From the NCBI RefSeq assembly GCF_000230895.2, contig NC_016604.1:4650001-4714000 (forward strand): a stretch of DNA of 64,000 bases. Direction: 5' to 3'. This document shows positions 32,872 to 41,945 of the stretch, piece by piece (positions within the stretch are counted from its first letter, which is position 1; every line of letters begins with the position of its first letter). The position numbers and the translations under genes were made by a program. This DNA is from Mycolicibacterium rhodesiae NBB3 (lineage in GTDB: Bacteria > Actinomycetota > Actinomycetes > Mycobacteriales > Mycobacteriaceae). The notes beneath the pieces were generated by a model. The model was not told where the DNA came from. It saw only the letters and a program-made list of their open reading frames with translations, and did not search any database.

Positions 32872-34086
32872 TTGCCAAAATCGGCGTCCGAGCGCGTCAT
32901 CCTGGCGTATTCCGGCGGTCTGGACACCTCGGTCGCGATCAGCTGGATCGGCAAGGAGACCGGGCGTGAGGTCGTCGCTGTGGCCATCGATCTGGGCCAG
33001 GGCGGCGAGGACATGGAGGTGGTCCGGCAACGCGCGATCGACTGCGGCGCCGTCGAAGCGGTCGTCGTCGATGCCAAGGACGAATTCGCCGAGCAGTATT
33101 GCCTTCCAGCCATTCAGTCCAATGCGCTGTACATGGACCGGTACCCGCTGGTGTCGGCGCTGAGTCGGCCGCTGATCGTCAAGCATCTGGTGGCCGCGGC
33201 GCGTGAGCACGGCGGCGGGATCGTGGCGCACGGTTGCACCGGCAAGGGCAACGACCAAGTGCGTTTCGAGGTCGGATTCGCCTCGCTGGCGCCGGATCTC
33301 GAGGTTCTCGCACCCGTTCGCGACTATGCGTGGACCCGCGAGAAGGCCATCGCGTTCGCCGAGGAGAACGCGATCCCGATCAACGTGTCCAAGCGCTCAC
33401 CGTTCTCCATCGACCAGAACGTCTGGGGCCGTGCGGTGGAGACCGGCTTCCTCGAGCACCTCTGGAACGCGCCGACCAAGGATGTCTACGACTACACCGA
33501 GGATCCCACCGTCAACTGGAACACCCCCGATGAGGTCATCGTCGGGTTCGAACGCGGCGTGCCCGTGTCGATCGACGGCCGCGACGTCAGCGTGCTCCAG
33601 GCCATCGAGGAACTCAACCGCCGCGGCGGCGAACAGGGCGTCGGCCGGCTCGACGTCGTCGAGGACCGGCTCGTCGGCATCAAGAGCCGCGAGATCTACG
33701 AGGCGCCCGGGGCGATGGTGCTCATCACCGCGCACACCGAACTCGAACACGTGACCCTGGAGCGCGAGCTCGGCCGGTTCAAGCGCGGTACCGATCAGAA
33801 GTGGGGCGAGCTGGTGTACGACGGTCTCTGGTACTCCCCGCTGAAGGCGGCGCTGGAGTCGTTCGTCGCGAAGACTCAGGAACATGTCTCCGGGGAGATC
33901 CGGATGGTGCTGCACGGCGGGCACATCGCGGTCAACGGGCGGCGCAGCGCGGAGTCGCTCTACGACTTCAATCTCGCGACCTACGACGAGGGTGACACGT
34001 TCGACCAGTCGTCGGCCAAGGGTTTTGTCCATGTGCACGGCCTGTCGTCGAAGATCTCCGCACAACGAGACCTCGCAGGTCAGTGA
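32872..34086 (+). CDS. argG: Argininosuccinate synthase
   Basis: A 404-residue ATP-dependent enzyme joining citrulline and aspartate. The PP-loop AYSGGLDTSVAI is at the N-terminus, followed by GCTGKGNDQVRFE and SPFSIDQNVWGR. Start TTG 32872 is supported by AAGGAGGAG ending 7 bases upstream. There is a single-base gap after the argR stop. Confidence 0.97.
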   Translation: MPKSASERVILAYSGGLDTSVAISWIGKETGREVVAVAIDLGQGGEDMEVVRQRAIDCGAVEAVVVDAKDEFAEQYCLPAIQSNALYMDRYPLVSALSRPLIVKHLVAAAREHGGGIVAHGCTGKGNDQVRFEVGFASLAPDLEVLAPVRDYAWTREKAIAFAEENAIPINVSKRSPFSIDQNVWGRAVETGFLEHLWNAPTKDVYDYTEDPTVNWNTPDEVIVGFERGVPVSIDGRDVSVLQAIEELNRRGGEQGVGRLDVVEDRLVGIKSREIYEAPGAMVLITAHTELEHVTLERELGRFKRGTDQKWGELVYDGLWYSPLKAALESFVAKTQEHVSGEIRMVLHGGHIAVNGRRSAESLYDFNLATYDEGDTFDQSSAKGFVHVHGLSSKISAQRDLAGQ

Positions 34087-34091
34087 TGAGC

Positions 34092-34106
34092 CGCTTGCGC
34101 GAAGAG
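34092..34106 (+). repeat. Extragenic repeat copy (CGCTTGCGCGAAGAG) between argG and argH
   Basis: This 15-base word fills the argG-argH gap just after the argG stop. An identical copy lies just after the steA stop at 59113-59127. A related form (GAGCTTGCGCAGGAACAT) forms the first codons of the HAD phosphatase gene at 52122. Such words at stop-start junctions look like a dispersed short repeat family. Confidence 0.6.
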
Positions 34107-34114
34107 CATCAGCT

Positions 34115-35527
34115 ATGAGTACGAACGAGGGTTCGCTGTGGGGCGGCCGGTTCACCGACGGACCATCGGACGCCCTTGCCGCCCTGAGCAAATCGACCCA
34201 CTTCGACTGGGTGCTGGCGCCATACGACATCGCCGCGTCGAAGGCGCACGCGCGGGTGTTGTCCCGGGCCGGGTTGCTCACCGACGAGCAGCGCGACGGC
34301 CTGCTGGTCGGCCTGGACAACCTGGCCTCCGATGTCGCCGACGGCAGCTTCGGCCCGCTGGTCACCGACGAGGACGTGCACGGTGCGCTGGAGCGCGGGC
34401 TGATCGACCGGGTGGGGGAAGATCTCGGCGGACGCCTGCGGGCGGGCCGGTCACGTAATGACCAGGTGGCCACGCAGTTTCGGATGTGGCTTCGCGATGC
34501 GATCAGGCGCATCGCCGACGGAGCTCTCGAGGTCGTATCCGCGCTGGCGACTCAGGCCGCGGCGCATCCGACCGCGATCATGCCCGGCAAGACGCATCTG
34601 CAGTCCGCGCAGCCGATCCTGCTCGCACACCATCTGCTCGCCCACGCACACCCGCTGCTCCGCGACGTCGATCGGCTGGTCGACTTCGACAAGCGAGCCG
34701 CGGTATCGCCCTACGGGTCCGGGGCACTGGCGGGGTCCTCGCTCGGGCTCGATCCCGATGCGATCGCCGAGGAGTTGGGCTTCGACGCCGCTGCCGACAA
34801 CTCCGTCGACGCCACCGCGTCGCGCGACTTCGCTGCCGAGGCGTCCTTCGTCTTCTCGATGATCGGTGTCGATCTGTCGCGGCTGGCCGAGGACATCATC
34901 CTCTGGAGCACAACAGAGTTCGGCTATGTGACGCTGCACGACTCATGGTCGACCGGAAGTTCGATCATGCCGCAGAAGAAGAACCCCGACATCGCCGAGC
35001 TGGCACGCGGCAAGTCGGGCCGGCTGATCGGCAACCTGACCGGGCTGCTGGCGACGCTGAAAGCCCAACCGCTGGCGTACAACCGGGATCTGCAGGAGGA
35101 CAAGGAGCCGGTGTTCGACTCCGTCCTCCAGCTGGAATTGCTGCTGCCCGCGATGGCGGGTCTGGTGTCGACCCTGCGTTTCGACGTCGACCGGATGGCA
35201 GAACTGGCCCCGCTCGGCTACACGCTGGCGACCGATGTCGCCGAGTGGTTGGTGCAACGAGGCGTGCCGTTCCGGGTGGCGCACGAGGCGGCGGGCGCTG
35301 CGGTGCGCGCCGCGGAGGCGCGCGGGGTCGGTCTGGAAGATCTCGAGGACGCAGAGCTCGCCGGTATCCATCCCGAGCTGACATCGCAGGTGCGCGAGGT
35401 GCTCACCATCGACGGGTCGGTGAACTCAAGGGATGCCAGGGGGGGCACCGCCCCCATCCAGGTGGCCAAGCAGCTCGGCGTCGTGCATGAGACCGCCGAC
35501 CGGCTCCGGCATCGCCTCCGTCGTTAG
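34115..35527 (+). CDS. argH: Argininosuccinate lyase
   Basis: A 470-residue member of the fumarase/aspartase superfamily; it splits argininosuccinate into arginine and fumarate. The signature loop GSSIMPQKKNPD is intact, as are GRSRNDQVATQFRMW and GKTHLQSAQP. Last gene of the arg operon. Its stop interlocks with the opposing ABC-F gene (TTAG at 35524-35527). Confidence 0.97.
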   Translation: MSTNEGSLWGGRFTDGPSDALAALSKSTHFDWVLAPYDIAASKAHARVLSRAGLLTDEQRDGLLVGLDNLASDVADGSFGPLVTDEDVHGALERGLIDRVGEDLGGRLRAGRSRNDQVATQFRMWLRDAIRRIADGALEVVSALATQAAAHPTAIMPGKTHLQSAQPILLAHHLLAHAHPLLRDVDRLVDFDKRAAVSPYGSGALAGSSLGLDPDAIAEELGFDAAADNSVDATASRDFAAEASFVFSMIGVDLSRLAEDIILWSTTEFGYVTLHDSWSTGSSIMPQKKNPDIAELARGKSGRLIGNLTGLLATLKAQPLAYNRDLQEDKEPVFDSVLQLELLLPAMAGLVSTLRFDVDRMAELAPLGYTLATDVAEWLVQRGVPFRVAHEAAGAAVRAAEARGVGLEDLEDAELAGIHPELTSQVREVLTIDGSVNSRDARGGTAPIQVAKQLGVVHETADRLRHRLRR

Positions 35528-37272
35528 TCCTCGGCGGCGGCCAGCCATGCCTCCTCGAGAGATTCCTTGCGCGTCAGCATGTCCTGTAGTTCGGCGTTGA
35601 GTTCGCCCACCCGCACGTGATCGGCGGCCGCCTCGGCCATCGACTCGTGAATCGCGGCGATCTGTTTCTCGAGCTTTTCCAGCTGACCTTCGATGCGCGC
35701 CATTTCCTTCCCGGTGCGTCGCTCCCGCGCCGAGGCCGACTCGCCGCGCTGCGGTTCGGCCGCGGCCGGCTCGACGGACTCCCGCGCCGCGCGATCCGCA
35801 AGGTACTGCTCGATACCGCCGGGCAGCAGATCGCATCGGCCGCCGCCGGTGAGCGCATACGTGACATCGGAGACCCGTTCCAGGAAGTATCTGTCGTGCG
35901 TGACGACGATCAGCGTCCCTGCCCAGCCGTCGAGGTAGTCCTCGATCACCGTCAAGGTATCGATGTCCAAATCGTTGGTCGGCTCGTCGAGTAGCAGCAC
36001 ATTGGGCTCGTCGAGCAGCAGCCGCAGGAACTGCAGCCGTCGCCGTTCCCCACCGGACAGCTCGGACAGCCGCGTGGTCAGCTTGTCGCCGGTGAATCCG
36101 AAATCCTTCAACAAAGTGTCAGCGGAGATCTCCCGGCCACCGGCCAATTCGGTGATCCGGCGGCGGTTCTCGACCGCATCGAGCACCCGCTCGGAACCGT
36201 CGAGCTCGACCAGCGCCTGGCTGAGGTAGCCGATCTTGAGCGTCTTGCCCCGCTTGATGTTGCCGGACGCGGGCTGCAGTTCATCCGCAAGGAGCCGCAG
36301 TACCGACGTCTTTCCGGTGCCGTTCACACCGACCAGCCCGATCCGCGCCCCGGGCCCGATCGACCAGTCGATGCGATCCAGCACGACGTTCGATCCGACT
36401 TCCAGCCGGACGCGGTGCAGATCGAAGACGTCCTTACCCAAGCGCGTGGTCGCAAACGTCTGCAGCCCAAGCGAATCGCGTGGCGGCGGCTCGTTGGCGA
36501 TGAGGTCGTTGGCCGCCTGGATTCGGAACTTCGGCTTGGACGTCCGCGCCGGCGGGCCGCGCCGCAGCCACGCCAGTTCCTTTCGCATCAGGTTCTGACG
36601 TCTGGCCTCGACTCCGGCAGCCACCCGGGTGCGTTCGGCGCGGGCCAGGACATACGCCGCGTACCCGCCCTCATACGCGTCTACGACGCCGTCGTGCACC
36701 TCCCACGTACTCGTGCACACCGCATCGAGGAACCAGCGGTCGTGGCTCACCACCACCAACGCCTTGGCGCGCCGCGCGTTCAGGTGCTGCGCGAGCCAGC
36801 CGATCACCTCGACGTCGAGATGGTTGGTGGGCTCGTCGAGCACGAGCACGTCATGGCCGGCGATTAGTTCGGTCGCCAGCGCCACCCGCCGCCGCTCGCC
36901 GCCAGACAGCCGGCCGACCTCGCTGTCGAGGTCGACACCGGAGAGTAGATGCGATACGACGTCACGGGTACCGGGCTCGGCAGCCCAGACATGGTCGGGG
37001 CGCCCGCCGACGATCACGTCCCGCACGGTCGCGCCGCCGAACTCGTCGCTCTGGCGCAGATAACCCACCGACAACCCCGAGGTGTGCGTCACGCGCCCCG
37101 AGTCGGGCGACCGAGTGCCGGTCAGCACCTGCAGCAGCGTCGTCTTACCGTCGCCATTTCGTCCGACGACACCCACCGCGTCGCCCTCGTCGAGCCCCAG
37201 GCTGACGGCGTTGAGTAGCGTGCGGGTGCCGTACCCCACGCTCGCGCGTTCGACATTGACCAGGTTCGCCAT
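35524..37272 (-). CDS. ABC-F family ATPase (ribosome-associated type)
   Basis: A 582-residue soluble protein with two ABC domains and no membrane segment. Domain 1: GRNGDGKTT, LSGGERRRVALA, VLVLDEPTNHLD. Domain 2: GVNGTGKTS, LSGGERRRLQFL, VLLLDEPTNDLD. A linker of about 80 basic residues lies between them (about 225-305), and a C-terminal coiled coil (EMARIEGQLEKLEKQIAAIHE) resembles Uup/EttA-type proteins. ABC-F proteins act at the ribosomal E site in translation or antibiotic protection. Start ATG 37272; the extra upstream frame is not needed. Confidence 0.9.
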   Translation of the reverse strand: MANLVNVERASVGYGTRTLLNAVSLGLDEGDAVGVVGRNGDGKTTLLQVLTGTRSPDSGRVTHTSGLSVGYLRQSDEFGGATVRDVIVGGRPDHVWAAEPGTRDVVSHLLSGVDLDSEVGRLSGGERRRVALATELIAGHDVLVLDEPTNHLDVEVIGWLAQHLNARRAKALVVVSHDRWFLDAVCTSTWEVHDGVVDAYEGGYAAYVLARAERTRVAAGVEARRQNLMRKELAWLRRGPPARTSKPKFRIQAANDLIANEPPPRDSLGLQTFATTRLGKDVFDLHRVRLEVGSNVVLDRIDWSIGPGARIGLVGVNGTGKTSVLRLLADELQPASGNIKRGKTLKIGYLSQALVELDGSERVLDAVENRRRITELAGGREISADTLLKDFGFTGDKLTTRLSELSGGERRRLQFLRLLLDEPNVLLLDEPTNDLDIDTLTVIEDYLDGWAGTLIVVTHDRYFLERVSDVTYALTGGGRCDLLPGGIEQYLADRAARESVEPAAAEPQRGESASARERRTGKEMARIEGQLEKLEKQIAAIHESMAEAAADHVRVGELNAELQDMLTRKESLEEAWLAAAED

Positions 37273-37410
37273 CGCGGCCCGATGATAGGTGGCCGGCCAT
37301 GCGGCACGGTCGGGCGACTGCACCCTCGTCAATCTCGGCGTCGTCTCAGACCGCTATGCCATGATCAACTCGGCATTCGGGGGATTTAGCGGCTAGGGGA
37401 GTGTGCGCAG

Positions 37411-40371
37411 GTGGACCTTTCAGGACTGACCAGACCGGTGGGGCGATTGGTGGCCACCGCACAGAACGGGCTGGAGGTGCTGCGCTACGGCGGCCTGGAG
37501 ACCGGGGCGGTGCCCTCGCCGTTCCAGATCATCCAGAGCGTGCCGATGTACCGGCTGCGGCGCTACTTCCCGCCCGACTCACGGCCGGAAGCCAAGAAGC
37601 CCGGACCTCCCGTCCTGATGGTCCACCCGATGATGATGTCGGCCGACATGTGGGACGTCACCCGCGAGGAGGGCGCGGTCGGGATCCTGCACCGCGCCGG
37701 CATCGATCCGTGGGTGATCGATTTCGGATCGCCCGACAAGATCGAGGGCGGCATGGATCGCAACCTCGCCGACCATGTCGTCGCGCTGAGTGAGGCCATC
37801 GACACCGTGAAAGAGGTGACCGGCCGCGACGTCCATCTGGCCGGTTACTCGCAGGGTGGCATGTTCGCCTATCAATCGGCGGCGTACCGGCGGTCGAAGG
37901 ACCTCGCCAGCATCATCGCGTTCGGTTCACCGGTCGATACCCTGGCCGCTCTGCCGATGAACATGCCTGCCAGCATCGCGCCCGCGGCGGCGGACTTCAT
38001 GGCAGACCACGTGTTCAGCCGCATGGACATTCCGGGTTGGCTGGCGCGCACCGGCTTTCAGATGCTCGACCCGATCAAGACCGCGCAGTCGCGCATCGAC
38101 TTCCTCCGTCAGTTGCACGACCGTGAGGCACTGTTGCCGCGTGAGCAGCAACGGCGATTCCTGCAGTCCGAAGGATGGATCGCGTGGTCGGGTCCCGCGA
38201 TCGCCGAGCTGCTCAAGCAGTTCATCGCGCACAACCGCATGATGAGCGGCGGCTTCTCGATCCACGGTGACCTGGTGACGCTGTCGGACATCGAGTGTCC
38301 GGTGCTGGCCGTCGTCGGCGAGGTCGACGACATCGGTCAGCCCGCGTCGGTTCGCGGGATCAAGCGCGCCGCGCCGAAGGCGGATGTCTACGAATTCCTG
38401 ATCCGCGCAGGGCATTTCGGTCTCGTCGTTGGCTCCAAGGCGTCGACGCAGACCTGGCCTGCGGTCGCTCAGTGGGTCAAGTGGATCGACGGCACCGGCG
38501 ATATGCCCGACGGCGTCACGCCGATGCCGTTGCAGCCGGAGGAGCCCAACGAGACCGGCGTCTCCTTGAGCTCACGTCTGGTCCACGGCACCAACGCGGC
38601 CACCGAGATGGTGTTCACCCTCGCCCGGTCGGCAACCGGTGCGCTCGTTGCCGCCAACAAGTCCGCGCGCGCGATCGTCGTCGAGACGTATCGCACCCTG
38701 CCTCGCCTCGCGCGGCTGGGCCAGATCAACGACCACACCCGAATCTCGCTGGGCCGGATCATGTCCGAACAGGCTCGCGATCTGCCCAACGGCGAAGCGC
38801 TGCTGTTCGACGGCCGTGTCCACACCTACGAGGCGGTGGACCGTCGCATCAACAACGTCGTGCGCGGTCTGATCGAAGTCGGTGTGCGGCAGGGCGCGCA
38901 CGTCGGCGTGCTCATGGAGACCCGCCCGAGTGCACTGGTCGCGATCGCGGCACTGTCGCGTCTCGGTGCCGTCGCCGTGCTGATGCCGCCCGACGCCGAC
39001 CTGGTGACCGCTGCCCGCCTCGGGGCGGTGTCCGACATCATCGCCGACCCGAGCAACCTCGACGCGGCACGCAAATTGAACATGCGCGTGCTGGTCCTCG
39101 GTGGTGGCGAAGTGCGCGACCTGGATCTCCCAGAACACGCCGACGTGATCGACATGGAGAAGATCGACCCCGATGTCGTCGACCTGCCCGGCTGGTACCG
39201 CCCCAACCCCGGATTGGCGCGCGACTTGGCGTTCATCGGGTTCACCTCCATCGCCGGCACGTTCGTCGCGCGTCAGATCACCAACCATCGCTGGGCGCTG
39301 TCGGCGTTAGGCACCGCATCGGCGGCGAACCTCGGGCGCGGCGACACGGTCTACTGTCTGACTCCGCTGCATCATCAGTCCGGTCTATTGGTCGCACTCG
39401 GTGGCGCGGTAGTCGGTGGATCGCGCATCGCGTTGTCGCGGGGTCTACGCCCGGACCGGTTCCTTCAAGAGATCCGTCAGTACGGCGTCACCGTCGTCTC
39501 CTACACGTGGGCGATGCTGCGCGACGTCATCGACGACCCGTCGTTCTCGCTCACGGGGAGCCACCCGGTGCGGTTGTTCATCGGCTCCGGCATGCCGACC
39601 GGCCTGTGGCAACGCGTCGTGGAGGTGTTCGAGCCCGCCCGCATCGTCGAATTCTTCGCGACGTCGGACGGGCAGGCGGTGCTGGCCAACGTGGCGGGGG
39701 CCAAGATCGGCAGCAAGGGCAGGCCGCTGCCCGGCAGCGGGGAGATCGCGTTGGCTGCCTACGACGCGGAGGACGACCTGATCCTCGAGGACGAACGCGG
39801 ATTCGTGCGTCGCGCAGACACCAACGAGGTGGGTGTCCTGCTGGCCCACCCGCGCGGTCCGGTCGACCCCACGGCTTCGGTCAAGCGCGGGGTTTTCGCG
39901 CCCGCGGACACGTGGGTGTCGTCGGAGTATCTGTTCCGACGCGACGAGGACGGCGACTACTGGCTCGTCGACAATCGCAGCACGGTCATCCACACCCCCC
40001 GCGGTGTCGTCTACGCCGCGACGGTGAACGATGCCGTCAGCCGCCTCGGCGCGGTGGATCTTGCGGTGACCTATGGCGTGGACGCCGACGGGGAGCATCT
40101 CGCGGTGACGGCGCTCGCGCTGCGGCCCGGCGGCACAATCCCTTCTGCTGATCTGTCCGAAGCGCTCGCGGATCTGGCGGTGGGCAATCCACCCGACATC
40201 GTGCACGTGGTGCCGGAGATGACGTTCAGCGCATCCTGCCGGCCGCTCATCAGCCCGCTGCGCGACGCCGGGATCCCCAAACCGTCCCGTAACGCCTGGT
40301 ACCTGGACCGCGATACGAATCGGTACAAGCGATTGACTGTCGCGGTACGCACCGAGATCGCTGGTGGGTGA
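37411..40371 (+). CDS. Alpha/beta hydrolase fused to acyl-CoA-synthetase-like domain (Rv1683-like)
   Basis: A 986-residue two-domain protein. Residues about 60-365 form a PhaC-like alpha/beta hydrolase with nucleophile motif AGYSQGGMFAY. Residues about 440-986 follow an AMP-binding (FadD) fold, seen in DGRVHTYEAVDRRINNVVRGLIEVGV and the CLTPLHHQSGLL core. The usual phosphate loop (TSGTTGxPK) is replaced by FTSIAGTFVAR, and the usual YGxTE by SDGQAV. The M. tuberculosis orthologue is annotated as a bifunctional acyl-CoA synthase/lipase linked to triacylglycerol metabolism. Here the synthetase half may be catalytically altered. Start GTG 37411; the gene stands alone between two operons. Confidence 0.85.
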   Translation: MDLSGLTRPVGRLVATAQNGLEVLRYGGLETGAVPSPFQIIQSVPMYRLRRYFPPDSRPEAKKPGPPVLMVHPMMMSADMWDVTREEGAVGILHRAGIDPWVIDFGSPDKIEGGMDRNLADHVVALSEAIDTVKEVTGRDVHLAGYSQGGMFAYQSAAYRRSKDLASIIAFGSPVDTLAALPMNMPASIAPAAADFMADHVFSRMDIPGWLARTGFQMLDPIKTAQSRIDFLRQLHDREALLPREQQRRFLQSEGWIAWSGPAIAELLKQFIAHNRMMSGGFSIHGDLVTLSDIECPVLAVVGEVDDIGQPASVRGIKRAAPKADVYEFLIRAGHFGLVVGSKASTQTWPAVAQWVKWIDGTGDMPDGVTPMPLQPEEPNETGVSLSSRLVHGTNAATEMVFTLARSATGALVAANKSARAIVVETYRTLPRLARLGQINDHTRISLGRIMSEQARDLPNGEALLFDGRVHTYEAVDRRINNVVRGLIEVGVRQGAHVGVLMETRPSALVAIAALSRLGAVAVLMPPDADLVTAARLGAVSDIIADPSNLDAARKLNMRVLVLGGGEVRDLDLPEHADVIDMEKIDPDVVDLPGWYRPNPGLARDLAFIGFTSIAGTFVARQITNHRWALSALGTASAANLGRGDTVYCLTPLHHQSGLLVALGGAVVGGSRIALSRGLRPDRFLQEIRQYGVTVVSYTWAMLRDVIDDPSFSLTGSHPVRLFIGSGMPTGLWQRVVEVFEPARIVEFFATSDGQAVLANVAGAKIGSKGRPLPGSGEIALAAYDAEDDLILEDERGFVRRADTNEVGVLLAHPRGPVDPTASVKRGVFAPADTWVSSEYLFRRDEDGDYWLVDNRSTVIHTPRGVVYAATVNDAVSRLGAVDLAVTYGVDADGEHLAVTALALRPGGTIPSADLSEALADLAVGNPPDIVHVVPEMTFSASCRPLISPLRDAGIPKPSRNAWYLDRDTNRYKRLTVAVRTEIAGG

Positions 40372-40487
40372 CAGTCGCGACCGTGCCGTGTTGTCGTGTC
40401 GCTGTTAGGCTCCCGCTGGCGGCAGGGTCGTCAGGGGGCGGGCACATCGCCGCTGTTGGAGAGCATGCCTATCGCGCTGGAGGATGG

Positions 40488-41114
40488 ATGACATCGGAGA
40501 CCGGTAAAGCTCGTATCGACTGGCGCCGCGCCGTCGCCGGCGGGGTGCTCGCGGTGGGCCTAATGTCCGGATTCGGCGTCTCGACGGCGTTCGCACAACC
40601 CGCGGCCCCAACCGAGACCGAAACGCCTACCGCACAGGACACCCGCCAGCCCGGTGAGTCATGCACGGGGGAGGATTGCGCGAAGCCCGTGGCGGGAGAG
40701 CCCGAGACCCGTGCGCCGGGGGAGTCGTGCACGGGAGAAGATTGTGCGAAGCCCGTGGCGGGTGAGGCCGAAGTGCCGGGTGGACGCCAAGCGAACATGA
40801 CCGCCGACGAGGCGCTGATGATCATCTACAACGAGTACAACATGGGTGAGGGCGGCGGCCAACTGTCGAGGCTGATCGACGACGTGATGAACCTGCGGGC
40901 TCAGGGTTTCAAGGCCTCGAATGCGAACAAGCTGGCCATTCAGGATGCGCTCGACCACCGCCCGAACCAGGCGCCGCTCATCGAGGCGTTGAAAGCGACG
41001 CTGCAATACCAGCGCAAGCTGCAGGCGCAGCAGCAGATGGCAGCTGCACAGCAGCAGCAACAACAGCAACAGCAAGTGCCGGGTGCTAACTTGCCGGTCA
41101 GTCCCGGCGGCTGA
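40488..41114 (+). CDS. Secreted protein with Cys-containing tandem repeat and poly-Gln tail
   Basis: A 208-residue exported protein. It has a signal peptide (VAGGVLAVGLMSGFGVSTAFA, cleavage near residue 37). Two 22-residue repeats follow, each with the core PGESCTGEDCAKPVAGE and two cysteines. A helical domain comes next (MTADEALMIIYNEYNMGEGGGQLSRLIDDVMNL), then a long Gln/Ala tail (about 9 Gln). I recognise no family. The Cys pair CTGEDC resembles a metal- or redox-type loop, but that is a guess. AGGATGG lies directly before ATG 40488. An extended -10 TGTTAGGCT lies about 75 bases upstream. Confidence 0.65.
   Translation: MTSETGKARIDWRRAVAGGVLAVGLMSGFGVSTAFAQPAAPTETETPTAQDTRQPGESCTGEDCAKPVAGEPETRAPGESCTGEDCAKPVAGEAEVPGGRQANMTADEALMIIYNEYNMGEGGGQLSRLIDDVMNLRAQGFKASNANKLAIQDALDHRPNQAPLIEALKATLQYQRKLQAQQQMAAAQQQQQQQQQVPGANLPVSPGG
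40641..40772 (+). repeat. Two 66-bp tandem repeats inside the secreted protein gene
   Basis: Units 40641-40706 and 40707-40772 are in frame and differ at only about a dozen positions, many of them third bases. They encode the repeated PGESCTGEDCAKPVAGE block. Synonymous differences suggest an old duplication kept by selection on the protein. Confidence 0.75.
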
Positions 41115-41123
41115 CGCGCTGCC

Positions 41124-41339
41124 GTGCTCGACGACAAACTTCTGGCGATCCTGGTCTGTCCGGAGGACCGCGGACCGCTGCTCCTCGTGAACAATGAATG
41201 TCTGTACAACCCGCGGCTGCGGCGCGCGTACCGCATCGAGGACGGCGTCCCGGTCCTGCTGGTCGACGACGCCGTCAGCGTCACCGACGACGCCGAACAC
41301 GCCCGACTGCTCGAGCGGGCATCAGGCGAATCCGGGTAG
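41124..41339 (+). CDS. Trm112-like small zinc-ribbon protein (Rv1684-like)
   Basis: A 71-residue protein of the Trm112/UPF0434 family (LLAILVCPEDRGPLLLV, YRIEDGVPVLLVDDA). Eukaryotic Trm112 activates several methyltransferases; bacterial members are uncharacterised. Only one of the usual zinc-ribbon cysteine pair is seen (CPED; a second Cys in NNECLYNP), so zinc binding is uncertain. GTG 41124 start. The end overlaps the opposing TetR gene by 18 nt. Confidence 0.8.
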   Translation: MLDDKLLAILVCPEDRGPLLLVNNECLYNPRLRRAYRIEDGVPVLLVDDAVSVTDDAEHARLLERASGESG

Positions 41340-41945
41340 CTCTCCGGTCAGGTAGTGCTGCAGATTCGGCGCGATTGTCTCGGCGATCTGCTCGACCGCA
41401 AGCGATTTGAACGGGTCGAGTTCGAGGATGTAGCGCGCCATCACGACGCCCACCAGTTGCGAGGCGACGAACTGCACGCGAAGGGGCCCGCTGCCCGGCG
41501 GATTGTCCACGCGCGAGCCGACTTCCTTGGTGATGACCTCTTGCAGGAACGACCGGACGAGCGAGGGGTCGCTGCCGGCGAGAATCGATCGCAGCGTGGC
41601 GATGAACCCCTTTCCCATCTCGGAGTCCCACAGCGGCAACAGAAGCAATGGAAGCGTGCGACCGATCTCTTCAACGGGGATCTGCTGTAGTGGGCCGATC
41701 ACCTGCATCGGGTCGATAGGGATGTGGATGGCCGCGGCGAACAGCTCCGTCTTGGTGCCGTAGTAGTGGTGCACCAACGCAGGATCCACATCCGCGTCGG
41801 CGGCGATCGCGCGAATGGAAGTCTTGTCGATCCCGTTGCGGGCGAACAACTCCCGCGCACTGCTCAGGATGCGCTCGCGTGTGTCGGACGTCCCGCGCGG
41901 CCGCCCGGGACGTTTGCGTTCTGCGTTCGTCGTCAAGGTCGTCAC
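41322..41945 (-). CDS. TetR-family regulator of the adjacent ABC exporter (Rv1685c-like)
   Basis: A 207-residue TetR repressor. The N-terminal helix-turn-helix (RERILSSARELFARNGIDKTSIRAIAADADVDPALVHHYYGTK) is canonical; the C-terminal ligand domain is all helical. It is the last gene of an operon with the two ABC exporter genes (GTGA overlap with the permease). Twin palindromes at the operon start (43444-43475) are its likely operators, giving autorepression relieved by an exported ligand. Start GTG 41945. Confidence 0.88.
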   Translation of the reverse strand: MTTLTTNAERKRPGRPRGTSDTRERILSSARELFARNGIDKTSIRAIAADADVDPALVHHYYGTKTELFAAAIHIPIDPMQVIGPLQQIPVEEIGRTLPLLLLPLWDSEMGKGFIATLRSILAGSDPSLVRSFLQEVITKEVGSRVDNPPGSGPLRVQFVASQLVGVVMARYILELDPFKSLAVEQIAETIAPNLQHYLTGELPGFA

